A stretch of 64,000 nt of DNA from Hymenobacter yonginensis (GTDB lineage: Bacteria > Bacteroidota > Bacteroidia > Cytophagales > Hymenobacteraceae). The translations under genes were made by a program, and so were the position numbers. Shown here one piece after another: positions 7,779-16,788 of this stretch. The notes under the pieces were generated by a model. That model was not told the origin of the DNA. It did no database searches and worked only from the letters and a program-made list of their open reading frames with translations. How positions within the stretch are numbered: the stretch's first letter is position 1; each line of letters begins with the position of its first letter. The DNA lies in contig NZ_CP115396.1 of the NCBI RefSeq assembly GCF_027625995.1, forward strand, positions 2,728,001-2,792,000, read 5' to 3'.

Positions 7779-8495
7779 ATGAATTACTGCTTACCGATTG
7801 CTTTGCTGCTGAGCGTTAGTGCCGCCGCACAATCGCAGCCATCCCAAACTGTACGCAATAAGTTTGAGCAAGGCACTTTCCGCAACAACACTCCGGTAGG
7901 AGAATGGAAATACCTCGACAACCAGGGCCAGACGGAGCTGCAGATCAACTACGATTCCGGAAATGTGCAGTACGTCCGCCCCGATTCGTCGATGCACCTG
8001 TTGCGCGTGGGAGAAAGCTGGCAGGTGCTACAGCCTGCGCGAGCCCCAAGGTTGTTGGGCAGCAGCTACAAGTATTTCGCCACAACGGCAAAGAGCCTCC
8101 GATACCCGGTTTTCGCATTGCGCATGCATACACAAGGGTCCGTCCAACTGTCGTTTGTGGTATCCGTCCAACTGTCGTTTGTGGTAACTCACACAGGCGA
8201 AGTTGCGGAGGTGCAGGTAGAGCAAAATCCGGGTCGGGAGCTGACGGAAGAGGTATTGCGGGTACTGAGCCAACACACTGATGCCTGGTTGCCGGCGCTG
8301 CACGATGGCAAAGCCCACGATGCGCGCCTGTCGGTGGTGGTCCATTTCGTCATGCAAGGCACTAACCCCAACGTCGTCAGACGGAACTTCGACCTAGACG
8401 ACATGGGCACAACCACTGTCACGTACCTGGCTGCCGATGCTCTGCGTATGCAGCCTGGCCGGTTTGCCGAGTTTACCGTGACGCACACACCATAG
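7779..8495 (+). CDS. Exported TonB C-terminal-domain-like protein with internal 8-residue duplication
   Basis: A signal peptide (MNYCLPIALLLSVSAAAQSQ) is followed by a region with a MORN-like piece (GTFRNNTPVGEWKYLDNQG). Residues about 110-200 resemble a TonB C-terminal domain: VQLSFVVTHTGEVAEVQVEQ, then LTEEVLRVLSQHTDAWLPALHDGK. The strand SVQLSFVV occurs twice in a row because 24 bases (8139-8162) are exactly repeated at 8163-8186. The family needs one copy. There is no TonB membrane helix or Pro-rich linker, so this is probably a free periplasmic TonB_C protein, not an energy transducer. The gene stands alone. Confidence 0.7.
   Translation: MNYCLPIALLLSVSAAAQSQPSQTVRNKFEQGTFRNNTPVGEWKYLDNQGQTELQINYDSGNVQYVRPDSSMHLLRVGESWQVLQPARAPRLLGSSYKYFATTAKSLRYPVFALRMHTQGSVQLSFVVSVQLSFVVTHTGEVAEVQVEQNPGRELTEEVLRVLSQHTDAWLPALHDGKAHDARLSVVVHFVMQGTNPNVVRRNFDLDDMGTTTVTYLAADALRMQPGRFAEFTVTHTP
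8139..8186 (+). repeat. Exact 24-bp tandem duplication inside a gene
   Basis: Bases 8139-8162 and 8163-8186 are identical, which duplicates eight residues (SVQLSFVV) in frame within the TonB-C-like domain. Confidence 0.95.
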
Positions 8496-8600
8496 AGAAG
8501 TAAGGGGGTGCAGAATTCGGGGTTGGCGTTCGGGCCTGACGGTTTTTCGCTAAACTGCGGGCCCCTCCCCCATAATGTACCCTTTCATTTTTCTCTTCTT

Positions 8601-9320
8601 ATGAAACGCGTCCTCATTACTGGGGCCAACCGCGGCCTGGGCCTGGAGCTCACCCGGCAGGCACTGGAGCGCGGCGACCTGGTATTTGCTACCTGCCGCC
8701 GGCCCGAATCCGCTACCGACCTTCACGCGCTGGCCGGGCATTACCCCGACCGCCTGACGCTCGTCGCCCTCGACGTTACCGACGAAGCCAGCATCCGGGC
8801 CGCCCACGCGGCCGTCAAAGCGGCTACCGGCAGCCTCGACCTGCTCATCAACAACGCCGGCGTGTATCCGGGCGCGGGGCCCGAAGACCCGGAAAACCAG
8901 CGCCTGGGACAGTTCACGGCCGAGGTGGCGCTGCAGGTGCTGCGCGTGAATGCCGTGGGGCCGCTACTGGTGGCGCAGGCGTTTCTGGATTTGCTGCGCG
9001 CTGGCACCAAGCCGCGTATCCTCAGCCTGTCGTCGGGGCAGGGCTCGATTACCTGGAAAGCCGCCGGCGACCCGTACCACTACAGCGCCAGCAAGGCCAC
9101 CCTGAACATGTACATGCGGGCCCTTGCCGCTGAAATCGGGCAGTACGGCGTACTGTCGATGCTGGTGGACCCGGGCTGGGTGCGCACCGGCATGGGTGGC
9201 ACCGCTGCGGCCCAGGATCCGGCCGTGGCGGCCAAAGGCATCCTGCGCCTCGCCGAGCAGCTGCACGACGAGGAAAACGGCAGCTTCGTGACCTGGAAAA
9301 ACGAGTTCGTGCCCTGGTAA
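8601..9320 (+). CDS. Short-chain dehydrogenase/reductase
   Basis: Classical SDR of 239 residues. The NAD(P)-binding motif TGANRGLG is at residues 7-14, NNAG is in the middle, and the catalytic YxxxK is YSASK (Tyr161, Lys165) after the LSLSSGQGS serine segment. An Arg in the glycine motif and another after strand 2 (CRRPES) favour NADPH. The ATG at 8601 (MKRVLITGANRG) is the natural start; the frame extends upstream only through non-coding sequence. The substrate is unknown. It resembles the carbonyl reductase/CsgA-like SDRs. Confidence 0.92.
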   Translation: MKRVLITGANRGLGLELTRQALERGDLVFATCRRPESATDLHALAGHYPDRLTLVALDVTDEASIRAAHAAVKAATGSLDLLINNAGVYPGAGPEDPENQRLGQFTAEVALQVLRVNAVGPLLVAQAFLDLLRAGTKPRILSLSSGQGSITWKAAGDPYHYSASKATLNMYMRALAAEIGQYGVLSMLVDPGWVRTGMGGTAAAQDPAVAAKGILRLAEQLHDEENGSFVTWKNEFVPW

Positions 9321-9348
9321 GCTGCGAGTCGATAAGCACAACCATATC

Positions 9349-9381
9349 AAGGATGGCCTTTGCAAAAAGGTCATCCTTTTT
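9349..9381 (+). terminator. Intrinsic terminator after the SDR gene
   Basis: AAGGATGGCCTTT pairs, with mismatches, with AAAGGTCATCCTT and runs into TTTTTG. Confidence 0.75.
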
Positions 9382-9561
9382 GTTTGGACGGCCCGCTACC
9401 GACACTCTTACCGTAGCCGCAGTGGGCCGGCACCGCGTAGCAAACTCATTAAAAGCACGTTAAAATCAGCCCAGGCAGCTTATCTATTCGTAGGGAAAGA
9501 GAGCAGGTGCCTATCCGCTCCTGTTTTGCTTTCTTCTTTTACCCATTTTCAGTTTTTCGTT

Positions 9562-11541
9562 ATGCGTCAAAAAGCTACTTCGCGCACTTCTTCCTGGCGT
9601 TCCGCCTTTCTGGGTTTAGCCACGCTCGGCCTTTCTGCCGGCGCCGCCCAGGCCCAAACGGCGTATGGTATAACCGCAGACCTGTTAGGGGATTATCGGC
9701 TGGTTACTTTTCAGCTGACGGCCCCCGGCACTTTCACCGCTACGGTACCGATTACTGGTATAACGACCGGCCAGCGGGTGGTGGGCATCGACACGCGCCC
9801 GAACACCGGCCAGCTGTTTGCGCTGGGATACAACGCCGGAGCCACCACCAACAACGCGCAACTCTACACGCTGGCCACCACTGGTGTGCTTACGCCCGTA
9901 GGCAGCCCCGTGACGCTGGCGTTGGGCACTGATTTCACGCGTATTGGCTTCGACTTCAACCCTACTGTGGACCGGATCCGGGTGACGGCCGGCAACCGCG
10001 CCAACTTCCGCCTCAACCCCGTCACGGGCGGAATTGCTGCTACTGATGGCAACCTGACCTACGCCACTGCCGACCCTAACGCAGCCCAGACGCCCGGCGT
10101 CGGCTCGTCGGCCTACACCAACTCCTACATCGGCAGCACCTCGACCACGCTCTACAACCTCGACGAAGCCTTTAGCCGCCTTGTTACTCAGATTCCGCCA
10201 AACGACGGCACGCTCAACACCGTGGGGCCATTAGGAGTGAGCACCAACAGCAACCTGCAGATTGCAGACCTGGACATTTATTCCAACCCAACAAACGGGC
10301 AGAACGTTGCCTACATGTCGCTGTCTACGGCCTCGCCGACTTTCACGGTCAGCAACCAGCTGTATACCATTAACCTGGCTTCCGGCGCGGCTACGGCTGT
10401 CGGTACACTGGGCAGCGCCACCAATGTTACATTTATCGACTTGGCGGTGGGCATTAACCGCCCCGCTTCGCTGCCAGCCATTACGGGCCAGCTGGTGTAC
10501 GGGCTGGGCGGCACCAATCTGCTCACCTTCGACTCGGCCAACCCCAGCCTGATCCGCACGTCGGTGGGCATTACGGGCGTAGATGCCGCCCAGACCCTGG
10601 TGGGCATGGACGTGCGGCCGGCCACCAACTCGCTGTACGCGCTGGGCTACAACGCCACGGCCCAGACGGCTACCGTGTATACCATCAATGCCGCAACGGG
10701 CGCGGCGCGGGCTATCAACGCTACGCCAGTGGCGCTGGCACTGGGCACGGGCAGCATCGGCTTCGACTTCAACCCCACCGTGGACCGCATCCGGGTGGTG
10801 GGTGCTAACCGGGCCAACTTCCGCCTCAACCCCAACGACGGCACTGTAGCCGCCACCGACGGCCAGCTCACTTACGCTGTCGGCGACGCGAATGCCGCCA
10901 ACACGCCCTCCATCGGCGCGGTAGCCTACACCAACAGCGTGGCCGGTGCTACCACCACCCAGCTTTTCGACTACGACGAGGCCCGCAACGTGCTGGCTCT
11001 GCAGAACCCACCGAATGACGGCACATTGAACACAATAGGTGCCACCGGCCTCACCGCCACCGTAGCCCGCGACGTGGACATGGACATCTACAGCGTAGGT
11101 GCCAACAACACGGCTTACTTGGTAGCCAATGCCGCGGCTAACGGCAACAGCACTTTTTATAGCATCAATACCGCCACCGGCGCTACTACTGCCTTGGCCA
11201 TTATTGGCAACGGCAGCGCTATCCGTGACATTGCGGTGGCGGGTGCAGCCGGCGTAACGGGTGTGCGTCGGGCCGAGCTGGCCACCAATCTGGCCCTCTA
11301 CCCCAACCCGGTACGTGGCCAGGCCAGCATCAGCTTTGGGCTGCCCCGCGCCGCCCGCGTCACCATGACCGTGACGGACGCGCTGGGCCGCACCGTAGAC
11401 ACGGTAGACGCAGGCCTGCGGAATGCTGGCCCGCAAGTAGTGAAGTGGGACAGCAAAGGCCGCGCCGCCGGCACCTACTTCCTGAACCTACGCTTCGACA
11501 ACCAGCCCGCCGGCACCCGCCAGGCTGTCGTGACGGAATAG
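9562..11541 (+). CDS. Secreted tandem-DUF4394 protein with T9SS sorting domain
   Basis: A signal peptide (MRQKATSRTSSWRSAFLGLA, ending ...AAQAQ near residue 32) is followed by two copies of a DUF4394-type beta-propeller-like domain. The shared blocks include FDFNPTVDRIRV, NRANFRLNP, DGxLTYA.xDxNA and PPNDGTLNTxG. They recur with a period of about 270 residues, first near residue 130 and again near 400. From about residue 575 (LALYPNPVRGQASISF) a type A T9SS C-terminal domain follows, ending AGTYFLNLRFD...QAVVTE. The function of DUF4394 is unknown. The protein is probably cell-surface or released. The start at ATG 9562 gives a clean signal peptide; the frame from 9526 adds 12 unlikely residues. 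Confidence 0.88.
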   Translation: MRQKATSRTSSWRSAFLGLATLGLSAGAAQAQTAYGITADLLGDYRLVTFQLTAPGTFTATVPITGITTGQRVVGIDTRPNTGQLFALGYNAGATTNNAQLYTLATTGVLTPVGSPVTLALGTDFTRIGFDFNPTVDRIRVTAGNRANFRLNPVTGGIAATDGNLTYATADPNAAQTPGVGSSAYTNSYIGSTSTTLYNLDEAFSRLVTQIPPNDGTLNTVGPLGVSTNSNLQIADLDIYSNPTNGQNVAYMSLSTASPTFTVSNQLYTINLASGAATAVGTLGSATNVTFIDLAVGINRPASLPAITGQLVYGLGGTNLLTFDSANPSLIRTSVGITGVDAAQTLVGMDVRPATNSLYALGYNATAQTATVYTINAATGAARAINATPVALALGTGSIGFDFNPTVDRIRVVGANRANFRLNPNDGTVAATDGQLTYAVGDANAANTPSIGAVAYTNSVAGATTTQLFDYDEARNVLALQNPPNDGTLNTIGATGLTATVARDVDMDIYSVGANNTAYLVANAAANGNSTFYSINTATGATTALAIIGNGSAIRDIAVAGAAGVTGVRRAELATNLALYPNPVRGQASISFGLPRAARVTMTVTDALGRTVDTVDAGLRNAGPQVVKWDSKGRAAGTYFLNLRFDNQPAGTRQAVVTE

Positions 11542-11558
11542 GTTTCGCCTGAAACAAC

Positions 11559-11611
11559 AAGCCTCCGCAACGGGCGTCTCGCAGTGAGATGCCCGTTGCG
11601 GAGGCTTTTTT
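11559..11611. terminator. Bidirectional terminator between convergent genes
   Basis: AAGCCTCCGCAACGGGC..CTC pairs with GAG..GCCCGTTGCGGAGGCTT around a GCAGT loop. It is followed by a T-run on the plus strand and preceded by AACAACAA. It serves the DUF4394 gene and possibly the RDD gene. Confidence 0.85.
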
Positions 11612-11641
11612 GTTTGAACCTGCCGGGTTGACGCCGGACGC

Positions 11642-12361
11642 CTACGCCTGCGCGGCGGCCAGGTGGGCATGGTCGCGCAGGATGGTGCGCAGGAAGGCTT
11701 CGTCGGGCAATTGGGTCTGGATGCCGGTGAGGGCTTTCACTTTGTTGGCGACTTCGTTGAGCAGCTCGTAGTTTTCGTGCTCCAGCCCTTTGTAGAGCAG
11801 CTGCCGGATGGTGGCCACGTCGTGGTCCTGGAGGGCGGCGGCCTGCGGAAACACCACCATGTAGTCGGTATCGGTGAAGGCGGGAGCCAGCGGGCCGCCT
11901 TGCTGCCGGGGGCGGGTGCTCACCACCGAGGTGCCGGCGGCCAGGTCGCCGAGGCGCTGCCCGCGGCCGTTGGCCAGAATCACGACCACCGCAATCAGGC
12001 CGCTCATGATGCCGGTGTCCACGATGCGCAGAATCCAGCGCAGCAGGTAGTCGCCGAAGCCGGGGCGGGTGCCGTCGAGGCGGATGACTTTGATGTGACG
12101 AGCTTTCTTGCCCAGGCTCTGGCCGTTGAAGAACAGCTCGCACAGTAGGTGGTAGAACACAGCCGGCACTCCTGCCACGATAATCAGTATTGCTGCCAGA
12201 ACCTTGTTGGAGCCCAACAAATCGAACAGCAGCAGCCAGAGCACCACCCAGGCCACCAGAATCAGGCCGTCGATGAGGGCGGCTACAATTCGCTCGCCCA
12301 CGCTGGCGACTTCGTATTCGAGGGTGACGTTCTGGGCCGTCTGGACGCGGATGGTACTCAT
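11642..12361 (-). CDS. RDD family membrane protein
   Basis: The RDD family is marked by Arg-Asp-Asp in the first helix. Here VGERIVAALIDGLILVAW gives R and D in place, and the second signature GQSLGKKARHIKVIRLDG follows the second helix. Three hydrophobic segments lie within residues 20-150, and a soluble alpha-helical tail of about 90 residues follows (TIRQLLYKGLEHENYELLNEV). RDD proteins are poorly understood; some act in transport. The gene diverges from the SpoIIM-like gene at 12553, the usual arrangement of the conserved RDD/SpoIIM/DUF4129/MoxR/DUF58 neighbourhood. Confidence 0.88.
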   Translation of the reverse strand: MSTIRVQTAQNVTLEYEVASVGERIVAALIDGLILVAWVVLWLLLFDLLGSNKVLAAILIIVAGVPAVFYHLLCELFFNGQSLGKKARHIKVIRLDGTRPGFGDYLLRWILRIVDTGIMSGLIAVVVILANGRGQRLGDLAAGTSVVSTRPRQQGGPLAPAFTDTDYMVVFPQAAALQDHDVATIRQLLYKGLEHENYELLNEVANKVKALTGIQTQLPDEAFLRTILRDHAHLAAAQA

Positions 12362-12513
12362 GGGGTAGCAGAAACCGGCCGCCGGGCCGGCTGGAATTTA
12401 TAACGCGGAACGAATAGCAGCGGGGTCAAAAAAATTGGCAATCTTCGCCCTGGCTGGAAAGCCGCAAATTACGGGTTCTGCCCACATTACGGCCACTTCC
12501 GCGCGGCTTATTC

Positions 12514-12521
12514 TATCTTGG
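12514..12521 (+). promoter_or_regulatory. Probable -7 box (TATCTTGG) of the SpoIIM-DUF58 gene run
   Basis: One mismatch from TAnnTTTG, 31 bases before the ATG at 12553, in the divergent RDD/SpoIIM gap. Confidence 0.35.
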
Positions 12522-12552
12522 TTGCTGCTTCTTCTTTTCAACAGGTATCCGT

Positions 12553-13506
12553 ATGCGCGAGGCAGTATTTCTGCGGGTGAATGAGGCCAAATGGAAGCAG
12601 TATGAGCTGCAACCGCCCGCCGGGCCCGACGAGTTGGCCGCCCGCTTCGTGGAGCTGACCGACGACCTGGCCTACGCCCAGACCTTCTACCCCACCTCCC
12701 CCACCACCCGCTACCTCAACGACCTGGCCGCCAAGCAGCACCAGGCCATCTACCAGAACAAGCCCGAAACCACCAACCGCTTCGCCCACTTCTGGCGGCA
12801 GGAGCTGCCGCTGCTGGTAGCCCGCCACCACCGCACGCTGCTGGTTTCGCTGGTGCTGTTCACGGTGTTCACACTGCTCGGGGCGCTGTCGGCGGCCTAC
12901 GACGACACGTTTGTGCGCGTGGTACTCGGCGACGCCTACGTCAATAAAACCCTGGAAAACATTGAGCGCGGCGACCCGATGGCCGTGTACAAGGGCATGA
13001 GCGAAACGCCCATGTTTCTGGCCATCACCGCCAACAACATCTACGTGGCCCTCACGGCCTACGCGCTGGGCGCCACGCTGGGGCTGGGCACCGTGTACGC
13101 GCTGTTCCGCAATGGCATGATGCTGGGCTCGTTTCAGTACTTTTTCTATCAGAAAGGCGTGCTGCTGCCCTCGCTGCTCACCATCTGGATCCATGGCACG
13201 CTGGAAATCTCAGCCATTGTGCTGGCCGGCGGCGCGGGCTTCGTGATGGCGCGCGGCCTGCTCTTCCCCGGCACCTACTCCCGCACCGACGCCTTCCGCC
13301 AGGCCGCCCGCGACGGCCTGAAGCTGGCTCTCGGGCTGGTGCCTATCTTCATTGTGGCCGGCTTTCTGGAAGGCTTCGTGACCCGGCACACCGGCATGCC
13401 GCTGTGGCTGAGTCTGGGCATTATCGGCTCGTCGGCCACTTTCATTGTCTGGTACTTCATCCTGTACCCGCTGCGCCTGAAGCGCGCCAGCCAGGTGCCC
13501 GCCTGA
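12553..13506 (+). CDS. SpoIIM-like (DUF95) integral membrane protein
   Basis: 317 residues. A soluble N-terminal helical region (about 1-90: MREAVFLRVNEAKWKQYE..) is followed by about five to six membrane segments. The SpoIIM/DUF95 core features are seen: the NNIYVALTAYALGATLGLGTVYALFRNG block, and HGTLEISAIVLAGGAGFVMARGL with the conserved His-Gly-x-x-E-I. The organism is not a sporulator. In Bacteroidota this family accompanies RDD, DUF4129, MoxR and DUF58 genes, as here. The function is unknown; membrane remodelling or transport is only inferred from the family. Confidence 0.9.
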   Translation: MREAVFLRVNEAKWKQYELQPPAGPDELAARFVELTDDLAYAQTFYPTSPTTRYLNDLAAKQHQAIYQNKPETTNRFAHFWRQELPLLVARHHRTLLVSLVLFTVFTLLGALSAAYDDTFVRVVLGDAYVNKTLENIERGDPMAVYKGMSETPMFLAITANNIYVALTAYALGATLGLGTVYALFRNGMMLGSFQYFFYQKGVLLPSLLTIWIHGTLEISAIVLAGGAGFVMARGLLFPGTYSRTDAFRQAARDGLKLALGLVPIFIVAGFLEGFVTRHTGMPLWLSLGIIGSSATFIVWYFILYPLRLKRASQVPA

Positions 13507-13538
13507 TTTTCCTTCCCTTCGTTATCAATTACCACAGT

Positions 13539-14522
13539 ATGCAAGCAAAATTTACCCGCGAAGCCGATTTCCGCCAAGAGCGGGATTTTGGGGCCAAAAT
13601 CGGGGCCACGTTCGAGTTTCTGGGAGCCCACTGGCGGCCATTGGGCAAGTGCCTGCTCTACTTCGTACTGCCAGTGTCGCTGGTGATGGGCATCGGGCTG
13701 GGGTTGATCATGAACAACATGTTCAACCTGATGGGAAAGGTGCAGTCCAACCCGCAAGCTATGCGCGACCCTTCCGACATGTTCGGTGCCTCCTACTTTT
13801 CCGGCATGGGCCTGGTGATGATCGGCAGCCTGCTCTCCTTTGTAGCCGTGATGAGCACCGTGTACAGCTACGTGCGCCTGCTGCTCACCACCGAGCCACA
13901 GGCGCCGCCGACGCCCGCGCAGGTCTGGCATCTGATGAAGCAGCGTATTGGCCGTATTCTGCTGTCGTTTGCTTTGTTCATGGGGCTGTACCTGGCATTT
14001 ATCGGCGTGTTTGTGGGACTGATAGCGGTGCTGCAAAAAATGTCGTTTGTGCTGATGCTGGTGCTTTTTCCGGCCCTGCTGTACGTGGGCGTGCCGCTGA
14101 TGCTGTATTTCCCGGTGCTGCTGCTGGAGGAAGGCGGCGTGCTGGCAGCGCTGCGGCGCTGCTTCGTGCTGGCCCGCGGCAAGTGGTGGTCGACGCTGGG
14201 GCTGGTGGTCGTGGCCGCCATGATTCAGGGCATGCTCACGATTCTGTTTGCGCTGCCGCAGTACGCCGTGATGTTCGGCAAACTGCTGAAGGTGCCCGTG
14301 CTGGGCTCCGACGTGGTGGGCATGGCCGCGCAGTGCGTGTACGTGGCCGGGGCCATGCTCACGTATCCGGTGCTGCTGCTGGCGCTGGCGTTCCAGTATT
14401 TCAACCTGGTGGAGCGCAAGGAAGGCGTAGGCCTGCGCAACCTAGTTGATAGCCTGGGCGCCGGCCCTGCCCCGGTAGCGTACAGCCACACCTACCGCCC
14501 CGACGACGAAGGCGAGTACTAA
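13539..14522 (+). CDS. Polytopic membrane protein of the MoxR/DUF58 neighbourhood
   Basis: 327 residues with about six membrane helices: segments near LLYFVLPVSLVMGIGLGL, GMGLVMIGSLLSFVAVMS, ILLSFALFMGLYLAFIGVFV, FVLMLVLFPALLYVGVPLML, LGLVVVAAMIQGMLTI, and VAGAMLTYPVLLLALAF. A cytosolic N-terminus is likely (MQAKFTREADFRQERDFGAK). VLAALRRCFVLARGKWWSTL resembles the amphipathic segment in DUF975/GPDPase-type membrane domains. I do not assign a function. The ATG at 13539 is preferred; the frame from 13404 overlaps the SpoIIM gene. The next gene follows closely. Confidence 0.8.
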   Translation: MQAKFTREADFRQERDFGAKIGATFEFLGAHWRPLGKCLLYFVLPVSLVMGIGLGLIMNNMFNLMGKVQSNPQAMRDPSDMFGASYFSGMGLVMIGSLLSFVAVMSTVYSYVRLLLTTEPQAPPTPAQVWHLMKQRIGRILLSFALFMGLYLAFIGVFVGLIAVLQKMSFVLMLVLFPALLYVGVPLMLYFPVLLLEEGGVLAALRRCFVLARGKWWSTLGLVVVAAMIQGMLTILFALPQYAVMFGKLLKVPVLGSDVVGMAAQCVYVAGAMLTYPVLLLALAFQYFNLVERKEGVGLRNLVDSLGAGPAPVAYSHTYRPDDEGEY

Positions 14523-14563
14523 GCCTGCCAACCAACTATCTGCTCCGCTTTTCCATCCCGTTT

Positions 14564-15358
14564 GTGGTTGCTGCCCACTCCTTTTCCTTGCTGATAACAG
14601 GCCGCTGCCGCCGATGGCTGCTGCTGCTGGCGCTGGTGCTGCTTTGGGCCGGCGGGCCCGTTGCGGCCCGCACGCCGGTTCGCAACGAGGCGTCCGTGCG
14701 CCAGCTCCCTCCCGACCGGACAGGTGCGCCCACGCTGCGCCAGCCGGCACCGGCCCGGCTGCGCGACTTCCGCAAGCAGCGCGAGTTTCAGTACGTGGAA
14801 GTGAAAAGCGAGCAAAGCGCCTGGGATTTGTTCTGGGTGCGGTTTTGGCGCTGGCTGGCCGAGCTCCTGGATACCCGCTCCGGGCAGGTGGTCTGGAAAT
14901 ACGGTATCTACGCCGGGCTGGTGGTGGCGCTGGTATTCGTGGTGCTCAAGCTGCTGCAGATTGATTTCACCCGCGCCTTTGGCCGGGCCCCACGCGCGGC
15001 GGTCCTGCCCTACGATGTGGAGAGCGAGGACATCCACGGCCTGCAGTTTGACGAGCTTATCGGGTCCGCCGAAACAGCCGGCAACTACCGCCTGGCCGTG
15101 CGCCTGGGCTACCTGCAGGTGCTCAAGCAGCTCACCGACCAGGGCCTGATCCGGTGGCAGCCCGATAAAACCAACCACGACTACCTATTTGAGCTGCCCC
15201 CGGGCCCGCTGCCCGACGCCTTCCGGGAGCTGACCCGGCAGTTCGACTACGTGTGGTACGGCGAGCAGGACGACCTCACGCCCGGCCACTACGCCCAGGC
15301 CCGCGCTACGCGGCTGGCCTTCCAGCAACTCCTTTCCGACGGCCGCCGCGCCGCCTGA
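14564..15358 (+). CDS. DUF4129 domain-containing membrane protein
   Basis: 264 residues. N-terminal signal or anchor (RRWLLLLALVLLWAGGPVA), an extracytoplasmic stretch, one central membrane helix (YGIYAGLVVALVFVVLKLL), then a C-terminal DUF4129 domain: YRLAVRLGYLQVLKQLTDQG, then FRELTRQFDYVWYGEQDD. DUF4129 is often the C-terminal part of membrane transglutaminase-like proteins; here it stands alone, as in related Bacteroidota clusters. The start is uncertain. GTG 14564 is the longest clear one; other non-ATG codons (CTG, TTG) lie upstream in frame within 40 bases of the previous stop. The DUF4350 gene follows after 14 bases. Confidence 0.85.
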   Translation: MVAAHSFSLLITGRCRRWLLLLALVLLWAGGPVAARTPVRNEASVRQLPPDRTGAPTLRQPAPARLRDFRKQREFQYVEVKSEQSAWDLFWVRFWRWLAELLDTRSGQVVWKYGIYAGLVVALVFVVLKLLQIDFTRAFGRAPRAAVLPYDVESEDIHGLQFDELIGSAETAGNYRLAVRLGYLQVLKQLTDQGLIRWQPDKTNHDYLFELPPGPLPDAFRELTRQFDYVWYGEQDDLTPGHYAQARATRLAFQQLLSDGRRAA

Positions 15359-15372
15359 TTTCCCCCTCGCCC

Positions 15373-16788
15373 ATGACCACTTTCCGCTGGTATCTGCTGG
15401 GGTTGGCGCTGCTCTTCGGGGCCTACGTGGCCGTGGAATACTACCGCCCCAAGCCGCTCGACTGGACGCCCACCTTCCAGAACAAAGACAAGATTCCGTA
15501 CGGCACCTACGTGCTCTACGACGTGCTGCCCGAGGTGATGGGCGTAGCCAAGCGCGAGGTAAAAGCCGTGCGCGTGCCCATCTACAACCAGATTGAGGGC
15601 GAAGACGAGCCCACAATGGCCGCTGAGGACACCACGGCCGAAGCCGCCGACTCCACCGAATCCTTCAGCGCAGCCGATACCATTTCCTCCGAAGATGCTA
15701 CCGCCAGCACCGCCGCCACGCCCGAGCGCAGCACCACCGAAGCCGTGGAAACCAGCGACGCCGACTACATGGCGGGCCTCGCAGAATCCGGCTTCCCCAA
15801 AGCCACCTACGTGTTCGTGGACGACGAATTCACGCTCAGCAGCTCCGACTGCCGCTCCTTGCTGCGCCACGTGGCCCGCGGCAACGACGTGTTCATCGCC
15901 GCCGAGCAGTTCGACCGGCAGTTTGCCGACACGCTGGGTTTTCGCACGGCACCCTTCGTGCAACGCCCGCGCCTGAAGAAGGCCTCCGCCGAGACCCTGC
16001 TCAACGATTCGGTGCAGCTGCAGCTCAGCAACACCGGACTGGCCCGCCAGACCCGCCGCCCCTACTTCCGGCTGCCGGCCCTGGGCGCCTCCTACCGCCT
16101 GCTGCCCGACAGCACCATGCGCGCCACCCAGCTCGCCGCCGACACCGCCGGCCGGGCCGTGCTGGTGCGGGTGCCGCACGGCCGGGGCCACCTCTATCTG
16201 TGCACCGTGCCGCTGGCCTTCACCAACTACTTTGTGCTGCAGCCGGCCACCAGCAACTTCGCGTTTGCGGCGCTGTCGTACCTGCCCACGGGCCGGCCGG
16301 TGTGGTGGGACGAGTACCAGAAGCAGGGCCGGCTAGAAGAACAGTCGTTGTTGCGGGTGCTGCTGGCCCACGATGCCTTGCGCTGGGCTCTGTACCTGAG
16401 CTTGCTGGGCGCCTTGCTGTTTGTGGGCGTGGAAGCCCGGCGTCGGCAGCGCATCATCCCAATTCTGCGGCCCCTACCCAACACCACGCTGCTGTTTACG
16501 CGCACCGTGGCCAGCCTCTACCGCCAGGGCAACAGCCACGCGCCCATTGCCGAGAAAAAGATTCAGCTGTTTCTGGAGCACCTGCGCACCCGCTTCCATG
16601 AGCCCGGCCTCGACCTCAACGACGAAGCCGCCCGCGAGCGGCTGGCCCAGAAAACCGGTATTGCCCGCGCCGAAGTCGACGCGCTGGTGCGCCGCATCAA
16701 TTTCCTGCTGACTGCCCCGCGCGTTTCTGATGCGGAACTGCTGGCCCTCAACAAGGCCCTCAACGAGTTCAGGAAAGCCGCTGCCTAA
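15373..16788 (+). CDS. DUF4350 domain-containing membrane protein
   Basis: 471 residues. An N-terminal helix (WYLLGLALLFGAYVAVEYY) is followed by a periplasmic DUF4350 part with a Rossmann/GATase-like feel (KATYVFVDDEFTLSSSDCRSLL, ARGNDVFIAAEQFD). A second helix lies near residue 340 (LRWALYLSLLGALLFVGVEA). A cytosolic tail (LLFTRTVASLYRQGNSHAPI..., ending in a helical repeat) completes it. Residues about 76-134 are an acidic Glu/Asp/Thr/Ser/Ala-rich insertion that looks disordered. The gene belongs to the same run as DUF4129 and MoxR. The family has no proven activity. Confidence 0.85.
   Translation: MTTFRWYLLGLALLFGAYVAVEYYRPKPLDWTPTFQNKDKIPYGTYVLYDVLPEVMGVAKREVKAVRVPIYNQIEGEDEPTMAAEDTTAEAADSTESFSAADTISSEDATASTAATPERSTTEAVETSDADYMAGLAESGFPKATYVFVDDEFTLSSSDCRSLLRHVARGNDVFIAAEQFDRQFADTLGFRTAPFVQRPRLKKASAETLLNDSVQLQLSNTGLARQTRRPYFRLPALGASYRLLPDSTMRATQLAADTAGRAVLVRVPHGRGHLYLCTVPLAFTNYFVLQPATSNFAFAALSYLPTGRPVWWDEYQKQGRLEEQSLLRVLLAHDALRWALYLSLLGALLFVGVEARRRQRIIPILRPLPNTTLLFTRTVASLYRQGNSHAPIAEKKIQLFLEHLRTRFHEPGLDLNDEAARERLAQKTGIARAEVDALVRRINFLLTAPRVSDAELLALNKALNEFRKAAA

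Noticed and set aside
12553-13506. A sporulation gene (SpoIIM)
   Set aside because: Only the membrane family is shared; no other sporulation gene is present and the context is the MoxR/DUF58 module.
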